From positions 6,222,362-6,286,361 of the forward strand of contig JASSKH010000029.1 in assembly GCA_031763025.1 (NCBI GenBank): a stretch of 64,000 bases of DNA, read 5' to 3'. Each line of letters begins with the position of its first letter. Position 1 is the first letter of the stretch. This document shows positions 44,741 through 55,888 of the stretch, in pieces. Source of the DNA: Macrocystis pyrifera. Taxonomy: Eukaryota > Sar > Phaeophyceae > Laminariales > Laminariaceae. Both the position numbers and the translations under genes were made by a program. The notes below the pieces were generated by a model. The model did no database searches and was not told where the DNA came from. It saw nothing but the letters and a program-made list of their open reading frames with translations.

Positions 44741-45201
44741 CCAGGTACCAGGTATTTAGTGTCATGGTACCCTCCAAAGCGCCTATTAATACTGTTGATT
44801 CCATCCGTTTACGCCTAACCTTGGTGACATGGTTAATTCATACTTGTTCATGAAAACAAAAATACATATGGAATCAGCGGCTGGCAGCGCGTAGGGGAGT
44901 GTAGCCGAAATTCGACGCGTGTCGACCAGGGAAGAAATAAAGGCTATATAAAAATGTTTTCTCGACATGAAACTGTAAGGAACGAACCCTTGAGTGGGAA
45001 GGGAGGAAGAGATCGTGTTACGTATATGTTACCCCAGGTCAGAGCCGCGACTCTTCCAGGAGGGAGAGAGAAAAGATGGTCGAAAATAATAACTGAGAGA
45101 TAGGGGCAGGGGCATCCGTGAAAAAGAGAAAACGACACACGACACCCCAGAGGTCGGAATGGAATGAAAAACCGTTGCTACCGTTGTGATAACATGTCAA
45201 G

Positions 45202-45330
45202 ATGAAAAAAAAAATGATTCTCCTCTTGGTCCTATTAATACTGATTGTAACCCCCCTTTCCTTGTCTATAGCTCCGTCTCGAAAGGGGTGCGTGGTCGAT
45301 GGTCAAATGACGAAGGCATGCAAACAATGA
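45202..45330 (+). CDS. 42-residue ORF with a strongly hydrophobic, signal-like start
   Basis: MKKKMILLLVLLILIVTP is a lysine-rich start followed by a 13-residue hydrophobic core. A short tail with two cysteines (Cys30, Cys40) and a TGA stop follow. It has the layout of a small secreted or membrane-anchored peptide. No intron, family or neighbour supports it, and an A9 run creates the lysines, so chance is possible. Confidence 0.25.
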   Translation: MKKKMILLLVLLILIVTPLSLSIAPSRKGCVVDGQMTKACKQ

Positions 45331-46975
45331 GTACCCACCGCCTCCCCCCACCCCCCCCCCCTTTGTCTAGCTAAACAAAAATATGTGATGGTTCATGTTT
45401 GGTTTTTCAGGGCCCCCTTGTTAGAGAAGATTAAAGAAAACGTATCGGCATCGCCCAGGCTTTTCCCATTTTTTGGGGACGGCAAGATGTGTTCTGTATT
45501 TAACTACTGCTGCTGTAGGCTGTAGAATGTATTATAATTTGCGGGTTTTCTACCAGGTACGTACGTGACATTACACGTGGCAACGGTCCGCCGTGCTTGC
45601 TGTATCAAGATTTTTCGGTGTTTGACAAATATGCGTCTTCTGCTCCTCCAAGCAAGTAAAAACCTCCACACTAGTGAAAACCCGTTGGATACCCGAAAAC
45701 CCGTGTCAACAGAAGCAAGTAGCAGGGGCGCCCGGAAAAAAAAAATGTGAACCGTCACAGATTATTTTTTCGCTAGACAGGGGGGGTGTTCCTAGAAGGT
45801 TCTACACTATTCGGCCTTGTCGTGGGCATGCCGTGGCATTGCCATGGTACTATTAGGTATGGCGGTTGGCGTGTATGCCAGCTCGTAGCTGGTGTTTACG
45901 CCTACGCCTAGACTCGATTGCCGATGGCCGGTCAATACAGTCAAAATAAATGTTCGAGGCAAACGTATAGCCACTGTTAGGTGACTTGTACGAGAAGCTT
46001 CAATAGAAGAGAAGAAGATGGTCAAGCCACAGTGTTGATTCATTTGCTCAGCCGGAAGCTGACGATGGTGAGCAAAAGTAGAGTGAACTCAAAGGGGAGC
46101 GGTGCGCGTGTGCGCTCACGGCTCGAAACAAAGGACAACCCCTACGAATTCGTTCAAAAACAAAAATAGGGAAATACCCTTCCATTTTTAGTTCAATATA
46201 AAACAACACGGAGGCCCGCAATTCTACTGCTAAAAACAATAAAACTTGGGGTACGTACTCATGACCCTCTTGTAGACTGTATGTTGTTACTTCAACCACA
46301 ACTGAAACTATGCTACTGGTCTCGACGGGATACTGAAGATTCCCCGTCCATTATTTACCAGTGCGCACGTACCAGGTGCTGCTGTAGATTCTGTACGTAC
46401 GTAATACAGTAGATCCACGTTGCTGCTTGTTATTGAGACCTATTATTATGCAACATGTACGAGTGCACTGCAGTAGATATTGTAGGACTGCTGCTGCTGT
46501 ATACGGCTACTACTCACAGAGTGGAAAGCTGTCCGTGGTAGTTAGAAATGCGTAAATGTATAACAGATGACGCAAGTGTTATCGAGTAACGACTATGATG
46601 GCTACGGACAAGTATCATCCCTAATACCTCCTCCCGTTAAGCATACACTTTCTTACTCTGGGTTACATGCTAAAACTTCTCCAAAAGAAACACATGCAAC
46701 ATCAAGTGGTGATGTTGCTATTGGGAACAAACACTTGTACGTAAAGTACCTACATGAGTTCCAAGGATAATCAGCTGTGCATGATGTACCTACCGCATGA
46801 GATCCAAGGAGTGAATTCAACACGTACAGGACAAGAAAATAACCGAACATTTTATCGTTCTGTTCTTCTACTGTTGTAACACCTGCTTGTATGAGATGGG
46901 TGTGTACCTAAATTATGGTTGCTACAGGCGTATCTGGTAGCCCTGTGTTATGCAGCAGCGACTAGATGATACTGG
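45331..46975. other. No recognisable gene
   Basis: Short frames only. A block at 44865-45140 has weak similarity to 57940-58130 (shared GTGTCRACSAGGGA and GTTTTCTCG words), pointing to another old dispersed repeat. Confidence 0.4.
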
Positions 46976-46987
46976 CTTCTGCTGTAA

Positions 46988-47390
46988 TAGGTGCCATCCC
47001 TAATAGGCACCGCCCATGGCATACCATGGCATCACCAACGCATCCCATGGTGTGGCGTAAGATTCCATGGCACGCCGTGGGGGTTGCCATGACATGTCAT
47101 GGGTAGTACCCCATGGCAACCCCCGCGGCTACCGCCGCGGCACTCCATGGCAACCCCAAGGCATGCCATGGCAACCCCCACGGCACCCCAATGTCCACGG
47201 CACCCCAATGTCCACGGCACCTAAGTTAGGTTTATGGGTTGGGGTTGGGGTCAGGGTTAGGGTTAGGGTTCCGTGGTATGCAGTGGAGGTCAGTGCAAGG
47301 TTCCGTGGTATGCCGTGGAGATGCCGTGGAAGGTTTTGCCGCAGGTGGTGCCACGGCATGCCACGTAATGTCGCGAAAAAAAATGCAATA
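46988..47390. mobile_element. Second telomere-repeat-bearing foldback-type element
   Basis: The right half (47222-47390) matches the right half of the 246-bp element at 20044-20289: telomere-like tract, CCGTGGTATGCCGTGG words, TTTTGCCGCAGGT, then GCCACGGCATGCCAC and TGTCGCGAAAA. The left half is a different set of CCATGG/CACGGC palindromic words with a perfect CCGCGG(N)CCGCGG core at about 47123-47139. The ends are not clear and no target duplication was found. Confidence 0.65.
47222..47270 (+). repeat. Interstitial telomere-like tract
   Basis: Degenerate TTAGGG/TTGGGG units, the last three clean, in the same position relative to the shared right end as in the 20139-20175 tract. Confidence 0.85.
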
Positions 47391-47510
47391 TTGAGCATGC
47401 CTGTTGCTATAACAAAGGGAAAAAATGAAAAAATGACATATAAACGTGTTTTAAATCATGTATGTATCTACAAGGCTTTCCTTCGGAGTGGGTATTCCGT
47501 CGTTTCTTGT

Positions 47511-47721
47511 ACAAATACATTTAGTTTGGTTGGCTTTGGGCTATGACGCCAATTGCAATTTTGGTTGACTTTGGGCGTTGACGCCTATTGCAGTTATATT
47601 GCAATTGGGGTAATAGCCCAAAGCCAACCAAACTAAATGTTATGACGCCAATTGCAGCTATATTGCCAGTTATATTGCAATTGGGGCAATACCCAAAGCC
47701 AACCAAACTAAATGTATTTGT
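47511..47721. mobile_element. MITE family C, copy 1 (211 bp)
   Basis: The element opens with ACAAATACATTTAGTTTGG and closes with its reverse complement. A further arm, TTGGCTTTGGGCTAT, is mirrored by ATAGCCCAAAGCCAA, and internal CCAAACTAAATGT words suggest a nested or duplicated element. There is no ORF. Confidence 0.75.
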
Positions 47722-48002
47722 GTAAGAAACGGTGAAGGATGTAATAATCGCGTTTATTTGTGAATGTAATGTGAAACGTAAGATCGGGTGACGCAAGAGT
47801 AAGAATGGCATTCGTCTAATAATAAGGATAACATATTTCATCAGTGCGGGGAGAGAGTGGAGTAGTGCATGGCATGTGGATGATATACAACATACAGGCT
47901 GTTGTTTCAGGGAAGGTTCGGGACAGAGGGGAAAGCAGCAGTGCCGGCAACGACAACAGTTATGGAAATGTTGTATAGTTGCTGGGCGGCCGCGATTTCG
48001 AT

Positions 48003-48335
48003 TTAGCCAGCATAGGAGTTTGGATGAGACATGGTATGTAAATAGTCTTCCAGGCTGCTGTAGTAACGAGGCGGGAGGCCCAGAATGTGGATCTGTCCGC
48101 TGTTGAACCCGTTGGGTATGTGTAGGGAGAAATAGTCGTGATTTGGGAAACGTGGGAACAATTTGTTGCCTCTCATTCGTCCGGGATGGAGACAATCTGC
48201 TTGGCGTCCTGCTTCGGAATTCCGCGAAGCCCTGGAGCAGGCGAAATTGAAGGGAGTTTTCTTGCGCTTGATGATGATGTCTCCGTCTTTGATGGTGGAG
48301 TCCCTCAAGCGGCAGTTGTAGCACTTGCCACCGAC
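48003..48335 (-). CDS. Last exon (B) of a cysteine-containing gene, copy 1
   Basis: Read leftward, a pyrimidine-rich stretch with a C34 run ends at TTCGACCAG|GTCGG, a good acceptor. The 333-nt exon stays open to a stop at 48003. It encodes 110 residues with a C-x2-C (KCYNC), IKDGDIIIKRKK, a later FACS cysteine and a C-terminal part with HIPNGFNSGQIHILGLPPRY. The cysteine layout suggests zinc binding, but I do not recognise the family. Exon A ends in phase 1 while this exon starts in phase 0, so another exon may lie between. Copy 2 has two one-base insertions in the same stretch, so copy 1 is the better 3' exon. Confidence 0.5.
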   Translation of the reverse strand, partial: VGGKCYNCRLRDSTIKDGDIIIKRKKTPFNFACSRASRNSEAGRQADCLHPGRMRGNKLFPRFPNHDYFSLHIPNGFNSGQIHILGLPPRYYSSLEDYLHTMSHPNSYAG

Positions 48336-48400
48336 CTGGTCGAAGTAAACAGGGTGCGCGGGGCGGGAGTGGCGTGCAGGAAATGGCGGGGGAGGGGGAA

Positions 48401-48434
<34 letters not shown>
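48401..48434 (+). repeat. Poly-G tract (34 G)
   Basis: Reads as 34 consecutive C on the minus strand, about 65 bases before the exon B acceptor. The matching tract in copy 2 (52413-52426) is only 14 G. Confidence 0.95.
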
Positions 48435-48437
<3 letters not shown>

Positions 48438-48489
48438 AGTTCATTATTTGTACTGCTCTACAGCGGCATAACAGCAGTACGTAATCGCT

Positions 48490-49124
48490 TGCTATACGAC
48501 GGCAGCAGCAGCAGCAGAAACAGCAAGTACATGCGTAAAACGCAGCAGGGAAAACGGCCAAAACATTTTTTTAACGTACCAAAACGACCATTTGGGTGCA
48601 AAAACGACCAAGAAAAACAGTAATCCGAATACATAAGAACAATCAGTGTATATTGAGCCAGCATTAGCAGTATCAGTAGCAGCAGCAGCAGCAGCCGCAA
48701 CGGCTTCGAGCAGTGGTTGCGGCAGCATTAGAAACATTAGCAGCAGCAGAAGCAGCAATGGATCGCCGCAGCGTTGGCAGCAGTAGCGGCATAGCAAAGA
48801 TATGATAAAAAAGAAGAAACAAAGTATGTACCCTGGTATGCCGCGACCGCAAAAACTACGGAATTTCATTGGCGAAACAAAAATATGTACACACAAATGA
48901 GCAGCATGGTGTACAACGCATCAGTAGCACCACAGCAGCGTAGCAGCTATATGGAAAGAACGAAGCCCAAAACGAGAAAAAGCGGTACGTACGCAAAATG
49001 CAGCAGCAAAATGACCAAAATATTTTTCCAGGTACCCAAACGACCATTTAGGTACAAAAACGATCAAGAAAAACAATACATGCGAACATCCAGTGAATAT
49101 TGCGGCAGCATTATTATTAGCATT

Positions 49125-49157
<33 letters not shown>

Positions 49158-50600
49158 TCGCCGCAACGTTGGCTGCAGCAGCAGCAGCATAGCAACGATA
49201 TGAAAAGGAGGAAGAAAAAAACTACGTACCCTGGTCGGCCGCAATCGCAAAACGTACGGTAATTATTGACGATACAGAAATATGTACACACACACGAGTG
49301 TAATACACACACGAATCACGTCCAGCATGATGTACGGCAACAACGCAGCAACACCACAAAAAAAAATCGTTGACGATACAGAAATATGTACACACGCACA
49401 AGTGCACACAAATCATGTCCAGCATGATGTGTACGGGAACAACGCAGCAGCGCCATAAAACGACAAAACGACCAAGAAACACAATTATCCGAGTACATAC
49501 GAACATTCAGTGATTATTGCGGCACCACTAGCAGCAGCAGCAGCAGCAGAAGCAGCAACGGATCGCCACAGCGTTGGCAGCAGCAGCAGCGGCATAGCAA
49601 CGATATGAATAGAAGGAAGAAAAAAAGTATGTACCCCGAGTCCGTCCGAAAAGTATTTTTGGTACCTAACTATAGATAGACCCACCCCCGCATGCTGTAC
49701 GGCAACAACGCAGCAGCAGCAGCATAGCAACAATACGAAAAGAACCAAGCTAAAATACGAGAAAAAGTAGTTCGTACTCAAAATGCAGGAGCAAAAGGAC
49801 CAAAATATATTTTTTACGTATAAATAAAACTTTTGGCTACAAAAACGGCCAACAAAAACAATAATCCGCGTTGGCAGCAGCAACATAGCAACGATATGAA
49901 AATAAGGAAGAAGAAAACTATGTACCCTGGTATGCCGCGATCGCAAAAACCTACGGAAATTCAGTGACGATACATAAATATGTACACACACAAGTGCAGC
50001 ATGATGTACAGCAACAACGCAGCAGCACCACAGCAGCAGCAAGCAGCAGCATAGCAACGATAGGAAAAAAATCAAGCCAAAAACGAGAAAAAAAACAGTA
50101 CGTACGCAAAATGCAGGAGCAAAACGACAAAAATATTTTTCACTTATCAAAAGAACCATTTGGGTACAAAAACGACCAATAAAAACAATAATCCGAGTAC
50201 ATACGAACATTCAGTGGATATTGCGGCAGCATTAGCAGCAGAAGCAGCTACAGCATTAGCAGCAGCAGAAGCTGCAATGAATCGCCGCAGCGTTGGCAGC
50301 AGCAGCGTTGGCAGCAGCAGCAGCGTTGGCAGCAGCAGAGCAACGATATGAAAATATGGAAGAAAAAAAAGCATGATGTACCCTAGTATGCCGCCATCGC
50401 GAAACCTACGGAATTTTATTGACGATCCGAAAATATGTACACTTCCAGCATGACGCACGGCAACAACGCAGCAGCACTACAGCAGCAGCAAGTGCTCAGC
50501 AGCAGCAAGTGCACAGGAGCAGCAGGTGCACAGCAGCAGCACTCATGGCGTGGCGCTGACAGCAGCAGCAGCAGCAGCAGCAGCAGCCGAAACGAGCAAA
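48490..50600. repeat. CAG-rich minisatellite array, copy 1
   Basis: Four to five degenerate units of about 330-450 bp, each containing CCGAGTACATACGAACATTC, (GCA)n runs, GGATCGCCGCA.CGTTGGCAG, CATAGCAACGATATG, TATGTACCCTGGTATGCCGC and AAAATATGTACACAC. Unit starts fall near 48626, 49075, 49487, 49862 (truncated) and 50190. It lies between exons A and B, so it would be intronic if they belong to one gene. Long open frames across it come from the triplet repeats. Confidence 0.8.
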
Positions 50601-50951
50601 GGGGGTACGTAGGGTCACCAAAACATGTACACATAGAAATCGTGCGCACCGAAAATGCACCACAGTAGCAGCAGCACTCACATCGTTCGGTGCAGCGGTG
50701 ACGGCGACAGCTGAATCCTTCGTTCCTTCGTTCACGTCCCGCAAACAGTTGTGCATGTGCGCGTTCGCGTGCACTGTGTAAGAGGGGCCGACGCAACGCA
50801 CGAAAGGGAAAGAACGAGCATGGATGAGTCCAAAAAATAATAAACGCTTTGAGGTAGGTTTGTATGCAAAAACCCGCAAAAAGGCAATTGAAAACCCCCA
50901 AAAAACGTACTGGCAACAGACAGCATTCAACAATAGACCCAAGACACTCAC

Positions 50952-51206
50952 CACTGTCAGCAGTCTCGAGGGAGTACGATACAGTCCCTTCCTTGATCGG
51001 GCGAGCACATAACTCGCAGTTGGTTGCCCAATACAGGATGATCCCGCCACCATCGCACATGAGATCCTCGCAGGTGGCGAAGGCCACGTTTTTGCCACCA
51101 GGCGCGGAGTTCTTGGGCAAGTAAGTAAGTGCTGGTCCGTGCAACGGTCGCAAACAACAGTCGGCACCAGGTCGGTCTTTGTCGTTGCCGCTCTCTTGCC
51201 AGAGGG
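50952..51206 (-). pseudogene. Exon A of the cysteine-rich gene, copy 1 (frame disturbed)
   Basis: Ends at a GTGAGTGTC donor (GT at 50951-50950). It matches copy 2, with NSAPGGKNVAFATC, a GGGIILYWAT stretch and CELCARPIKEG. An 8-base excess (ACTT repeats near 51120) between the CDRC motif and NSAPGG shifts the frame relative to copy 2, so this copy is broken here or spliced differently. Confidence 0.5.
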
Positions 51207-51601
51207 CTAGGACCACGCGCCTCTCGACGAGGGGGAGGTGAGCTTAGGGGGCGTGGAGAAGGGAGAGGCGGGGGTTGCAGCACCAGCCGGTTCGCCACCG
51301 ACAGTAGCAAGCAGCTTGGCCGCCTACAGCTGCATCTAGATGCCGTTCGTCGAAGGCGAGACGCCTCTTCTAGGCGTTGTGCGAAGAGCTGTCTATTGGT
51401 TGCAGTTTGCGAAGAAAGAAGAAAAGGTTGTTTGGCTGTTTGGCTGTTCGGCTGTTTCAAAGAAGAAGGGCTGTTTGCGAAGAGCTGTCTATCAGTCGGT
51501 CTGTCTGCCAAGAGCTAGCAAGTGACAACGACCTCAAAAATCGTAATTATAGTTGTATCTACAAGGCTTTCCTTCGGAGTGGGTATTCCGTCGTTTCTTG
51601 T

Positions 51602-51722
51602 ACAAATACATTTAGTTTGGTTGGCCTTGGGCTATTACTTGCATTATAGCAAGGCCAACCAAACTAAATGAAACTGCAATTGGGGAAATAGCCCAAGACC
51701 AACCAAACTAAATGTATTTGTG
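51602..51722. mobile_element. MITE family C, copy 2 (121 bp)
   Basis: Same position and outer arms as 47511-47721, but about 90 bp shorter internally. Confidence 0.75.
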
Positions 51723-51963
51723 TAGGAAACTGTGAAGGATGTAATAATCACGTTTATTTATGAACGTAATGTGAAACGTAAGATCGGGTGACGCAAGAGT
51801 AAGAATGACATTCGTCTAATAATAAGAATAACATCTTTCATCAGTGCGGGGAGAGAGGAGTGGAGTAGCGCATGGCATGTTGATGATATACAACATACAG
51901 GCTGTTGTTTAAAGGAAGGTTTGGGACAGGAGGGGAAAGCAGCAGTGCCGGCAACGACAACGG

Positions 51964-52343
51964 TTATGGAAATGTTGTATAGTTGCTGGGCGGCCGCGAT
52001 TTCGATGTAGCCAGCATATAGGAGTTTGGATGAGGCATGATATGTAAATAGTCTTCCAGGCTGCTGTAGTAACGAGGCGGGAGGCCCAGAATGTGGATCT
52101 GTCCGCTGTTGAACCCGTTGGGTATGTGTAAGGAGAAATAATCGTGATTTTGGGAAGTGTGGGAAACAATTTGTTGTCTCTCGTTCGTCCGGGATGGCGA
52201 CAATCTGCTTGGCGTACTGCTTCGCAATTCCGCGAAACCCTGGAGCAGGCGAAATGGAAGGGAGTCTTCTTGCGCTTGATGATGATGTCTCCGTCTTTGA
52301 TGGTGGAGTCCGTCAGGCGGCAGTTGTAGCACTTGCCACCGAC
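51964..52343 (-). pseudogene. Exon B of the cysteine-containing gene, copy 2 (frameshifted)
   Basis: Same acceptor (TTCGACCAG|GTCGG, exon from 52343) and the same KCYNC...IKDGDIIIKRKK start. Two extra bases near 52150-52165 (one T, one A) relative to copy 1 shift the reading. The HIPNGFNSGQIHILG part is then in another frame, which ends at 51964 with a different C-terminus. Either this copy is dead or the indels are sequencing errors in homopolymers. Confidence 0.5.
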
Positions 52344-52489
52344 CTGGTCGAAGTAAACATAGGGTGCGCGGGGCGGGAGTGGCGTGCAGGGAATGGTGGG
52401 GGAGGGGGAAGAGGGGGGGGGGGGGGCAGAGGTCATTGTTTGTACTGCTCTACAGCGGCACAACAGCAGTACGTAATCGCTTGCTATAC

Positions 52490-52492
52490 GAC

Positions 52493-52527
<35 letters not shown>

Positions 52528-52674
52528 GTACGTGCGTTAAACACAGCAGGAAAAAGGCCAAAATATTTTTTTAACGTACCAAAACGACCATTTGGGTGCA
52601 AAAACGACCAAGAAAAACAGTAATTTGAATACATACGAACAATCAGTGGATATTGAGGCAGCATTAGCAGCAAT

Positions 52675-52705
<31 letters not shown>

Positions 52706-54410
52706 ACGCTTTCATGCAGCGGTTGCGGCAGCATTAGCAACATTAGCAACAGCAAAAGCAGCAATGGATCGCCGCAGGGTTGGCAGCAGTAGCGGCATAG
52801 CAACGATATGATAAAAAAGAAGAAAAGCATGTACCCTGGTATGCCGCGACCGCAAAAACTGCGGAATTTCATTGGCGAAACAAAAATATGTACACACAAA
52901 TGACCAGCATGATGTGCAACGCAGCATCAGCACCACAGCAGCAGCATAGCAGCGATATGAAAAGAACGAAGCCCAAAACGAGCAAAAGCAGTACGTACGC
53001 AAAATGCAGCAGCAAAATGACCAAAACATTATTTTCAGGTACCAAAACGACCATTTAGGTACATAAACGACCAAGAAAAACAATAATCCGAGTACATACG
53101 AACATTCAGTGAATATTTCGGCAGCATTAGCATTAGCAGCAGCAGCAGCAGCAGAAGCAGCAACGGATCGCCGCAACGTTGGCTGCAACAGCAGCATAGC
53201 AACGATATGAAAAGAAGGAAGAAAAAAACTATGTACCCTGGTCTGCCGCAATCGCAAAACCTACGGAATTTCATTGACGATACAGAAATATGTACACAAC
53301 GCAGCAGCACCACAAAAAAATCATTGACGATACAGAAATATGTACACACGCACAAGTGTAATAGACACAAATCATGCCCTGCATGATGTACGGCAACAAC
53401 GCAGCAGCGCCACAAAACGACCAAGAAATACAATTATCCGAGTACATACGAACATTCAGTGAAATTGCGGCAGCACTACTAGCAGCAACAGTAGCAGCAG
53501 CAGCAGCAGCAGCATAGCAACGATATGAATAGGATGAAAAAAAGTATGTACCCCGAGTCCGCCCGAAAGAACCAAGCTAAATACGAGAAAAAGTAGTTCG
53601 TACGCAAAATGCAGGAGCAAAACGACCAACATATATATATATATATCCTTTTTACGTAACAAAAAAACCATTTGGGTACAAAAAGGGCCAACAAAAACAA
53701 TAATCCGCGTTGGCAGCAGCATAGCAACGATATGAAAATAAGGAAGAAAAAAACTATGTATCCTGGTATGCCGCGATCGCAAAACCTACGGATATTCATT
53801 GACAATACAGAAAAATGTACACACACAAGTGCGGCATGATGTACGGCAACAACACAGCAGCACCACAGCAGCAGCAAGCAGCAGCATACCAACGATATGA
53901 AAAAAACCAAGCCACAAACGAGAAAAAGCAGCACGTACATGCAAAATGCAGGAGCAAAACGACAATTTTTTTTTTGCACGTATCAAAAGAACCGTTTGGG
54001 TACAAAAACGACCAAGCTGCAAGAAAAACAGTAATCCGAGTACATACGAACATTCAGTGGATATTGCGGCAGCATTAGCAGCAGCAGCAGTAGCAGAAGC
54101 AGCTACAGCATTAGCAGCAGCAGAAGCTGCAACGAATCGCCGCAGTGTTGGCAGCAGCAGCAGCAGCAGCAGCATAGCAACGATATGAACATAAGGATGA
54201 AAAAAAGCATGTACCCTGGTATGCCGCCATCGCAAAACCTACGGAATTGTATGGACGATCCGAAATTTATACACTTCCAGCATGATGCACGGCCACAACG
54301 CAGCAGCACTACAGCAGTAGCAAGTGCGCAGGAGCAGCAAGTGCACAGCAGCAGCACTCATGGCGTGGCGCTGACAGCAGCAGCAGCAGCAGCAGCAGCA
54401 GCCGAAAACG
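52490..54410. repeat. CAG-rich minisatellite array, copy 2
   Basis: Same unit words as copy 1, with unit starts near 52620, 53083, 53440, 53698 (truncated) and 54032. Includes runs of up to 10-11 GCA units and an AT-dinucleotide run near 53632-53646. Confidence 0.8.
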
Positions 54411-54755
54411 AGCAAAGGGGTACGTAGGGTCACCAAAACATGTACACGCAGAAATCTTGTGCCCCGAAAATGCACCACAGTAGCAGCAGCACTCACGTCG
54501 TTCGGTGCAGCGGTGACGGCGACAGCTGAATCCTCCGTTCCTTCATTCACGTCTCGCAAACAGTTGCGCATGTGCGCGTTCGCGTGCACTGTGTAAGAGG
54601 AGCCGACGCAACGCACGAAGGGGAAAGAACGAGCATGGATGAGTCCAAAAAATAATAAACGCTTGGAGGTAGGTTTGTATGCAAAAAGGCAACTGAAAAC
54701 CCTAAAAAAAAGTACTGGCAACAGAGAGCATTCAACAATAGACCAAGACACTCAC

Positions 54756-55002
54756 CACTGTCAGCAGTCTCGAGGGAGTACGATACAGTCCCTTCCTTGA
54801 TCGGGCGAGCACAGAACTCGCAGTCGGTTGCCCAGTACAGGATGATCCCGCCACCAGCGCACGTGAGATCCTTGCAGGTGGCGAAGGCCACGTTTTTGCC
54901 ACCAGGCGCGGAGTTCTTGACCAAGTGCTGGTCCGTGCACCGGTCGCAAAAAACAGCCGGCACCAGGTCGGTCTTTGTCGTTGCCGCTCTCTTGCCAGAG
55001 GG
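54756..55002 (-). CDS. Exon A of the cysteine-rich gene, copy 2
   Basis: Bounded by a possible acceptor (GGTCCTAG|CCCTC) and a strong GTGAGTGTC donor at 54755. The open frame holds three cysteine pairs in order: FCDRC (C-x2-C), TCKDLTC (C-x4-C) and DCEFC (C-x2-C). Between them are APGGKNVAFA and GGGIILYWAT, and the exon ends with VSYSLETADSG. Spacing and pairs suggest a small zinc-binding or disulphide domain; the family is not recognised. Here the 5' half is in frame, whereas the duplicate at 50952-51206 has an 8-base insertion. The start at 55002 is the weakest part of the model. Confidence 0.48.
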
Positions 55003-55888
55003 CTAGGACCACGCGCCTCTCGACGAGGGGGAGGTGAGCTTAGAGGGCGTGGCGAAGGGAGAGGCGGGGGTTGTAGCACCAGCAGGTTCGCCACCGACAG
55101 CAGCAGCTTGGCCGCCTACACAGCTGCACCTATGCCGTTCGTCGAAGGCGAGGCGCCTCTTTTAGGCGCCGTGCGAAGAGCTGTCTATTGGTTGGCAGTT
55201 TGTGAAGAAGAAAGAAGAACGGTTAACTTGTTTGGCTGTTTGGCTGTTCGACTGTTTCAAAGAAGAAGGCTGTTTGCGAAGAGCTGTCTATCAGTTGGTC
55301 TGTTTGCCAAGAGCTAGCAAGCGACACCGACCCCGAAAATCGTAAAAAAATAGTTGTATTTATATGTGATAATAACGGTTGCAACGGTTTTCCATTCCAA
55401 CCTCTTGGGGGTGTGGTGTGTAATTTTCTCTTTTTTTACGGACGATCGCAAGTAGTGTGGTTCGTGCTTACCGGAGAGCGACTTTGACTTGAAAAAGGTT
55501 AATCGTATATCACAGCATCCTGTGTTTCTCTCGAGATTTGAAATAGTCTCCCGCAGATTCTACTTACTAGTTAGATAGAGGTATTACTGTAGTGGTCGCA
55601 ATTGGTCGAAATTTGGGGTGCCCAGAATGAGACTAGAAAATCAATCCGCAACTGAACGATGGCGGACAGCTACAACTCACAGGAAATTGCAGCCTGCGAA
55701 ATTGAGGAATGCTCCTGATAAATAAAGTGTGTGGGAGAGTCGGGTGCGCCAGACGGCAGTGGTACGCAGCGAGAAACGACTCACGAGGCGTTTTCGTTTA
55801 TTCGAAGTTGAGAGCGAAGAACACCAGAAGCACGCAAAAACGCAATTATTCATAGCATGTTCCATTCCATGCATACGGGCATAGCAAA

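Larger units (their letters stand above)
47464..51553. repeat. 4-kb tandem duplication, copy 1
   Basis: Starts at GTATCTACAAGGCTTTCC and repeats from 51554. It holds, in order, a MITE (47511-47721), exon B (48003-48335), the poly-G tract, the CAG minisatellite and exon A (50952-51206). Copies differ mainly in MITE size, repeat-unit number and point changes. Confidence 0.92.
51554..55358. repeat. 4-kb tandem duplication, copy 2
   Basis: Second copy of 47464-51553, about 280 bp shorter. Both copies end with AGCTAGCAAG...AAATCGTA...AGTTGTAT. Confidence 0.92.

Noticed and set aside
49485..50210. Long minus-strand frame rich in Leu, Cys and Val
   Set aside because: It arises from CAG/GCA triplet runs read on the opposite strand and the recurring minisatellite words; no start, motif or unit-independent sequence supports a protein.
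48490..54410. Regularly spaced repeats as a CRISPR-like array
   Set aside because: Units are 330-450 bp, degenerate and triplet-rich, with no short identical repeats or unique spacers; the context is eukaryotic.
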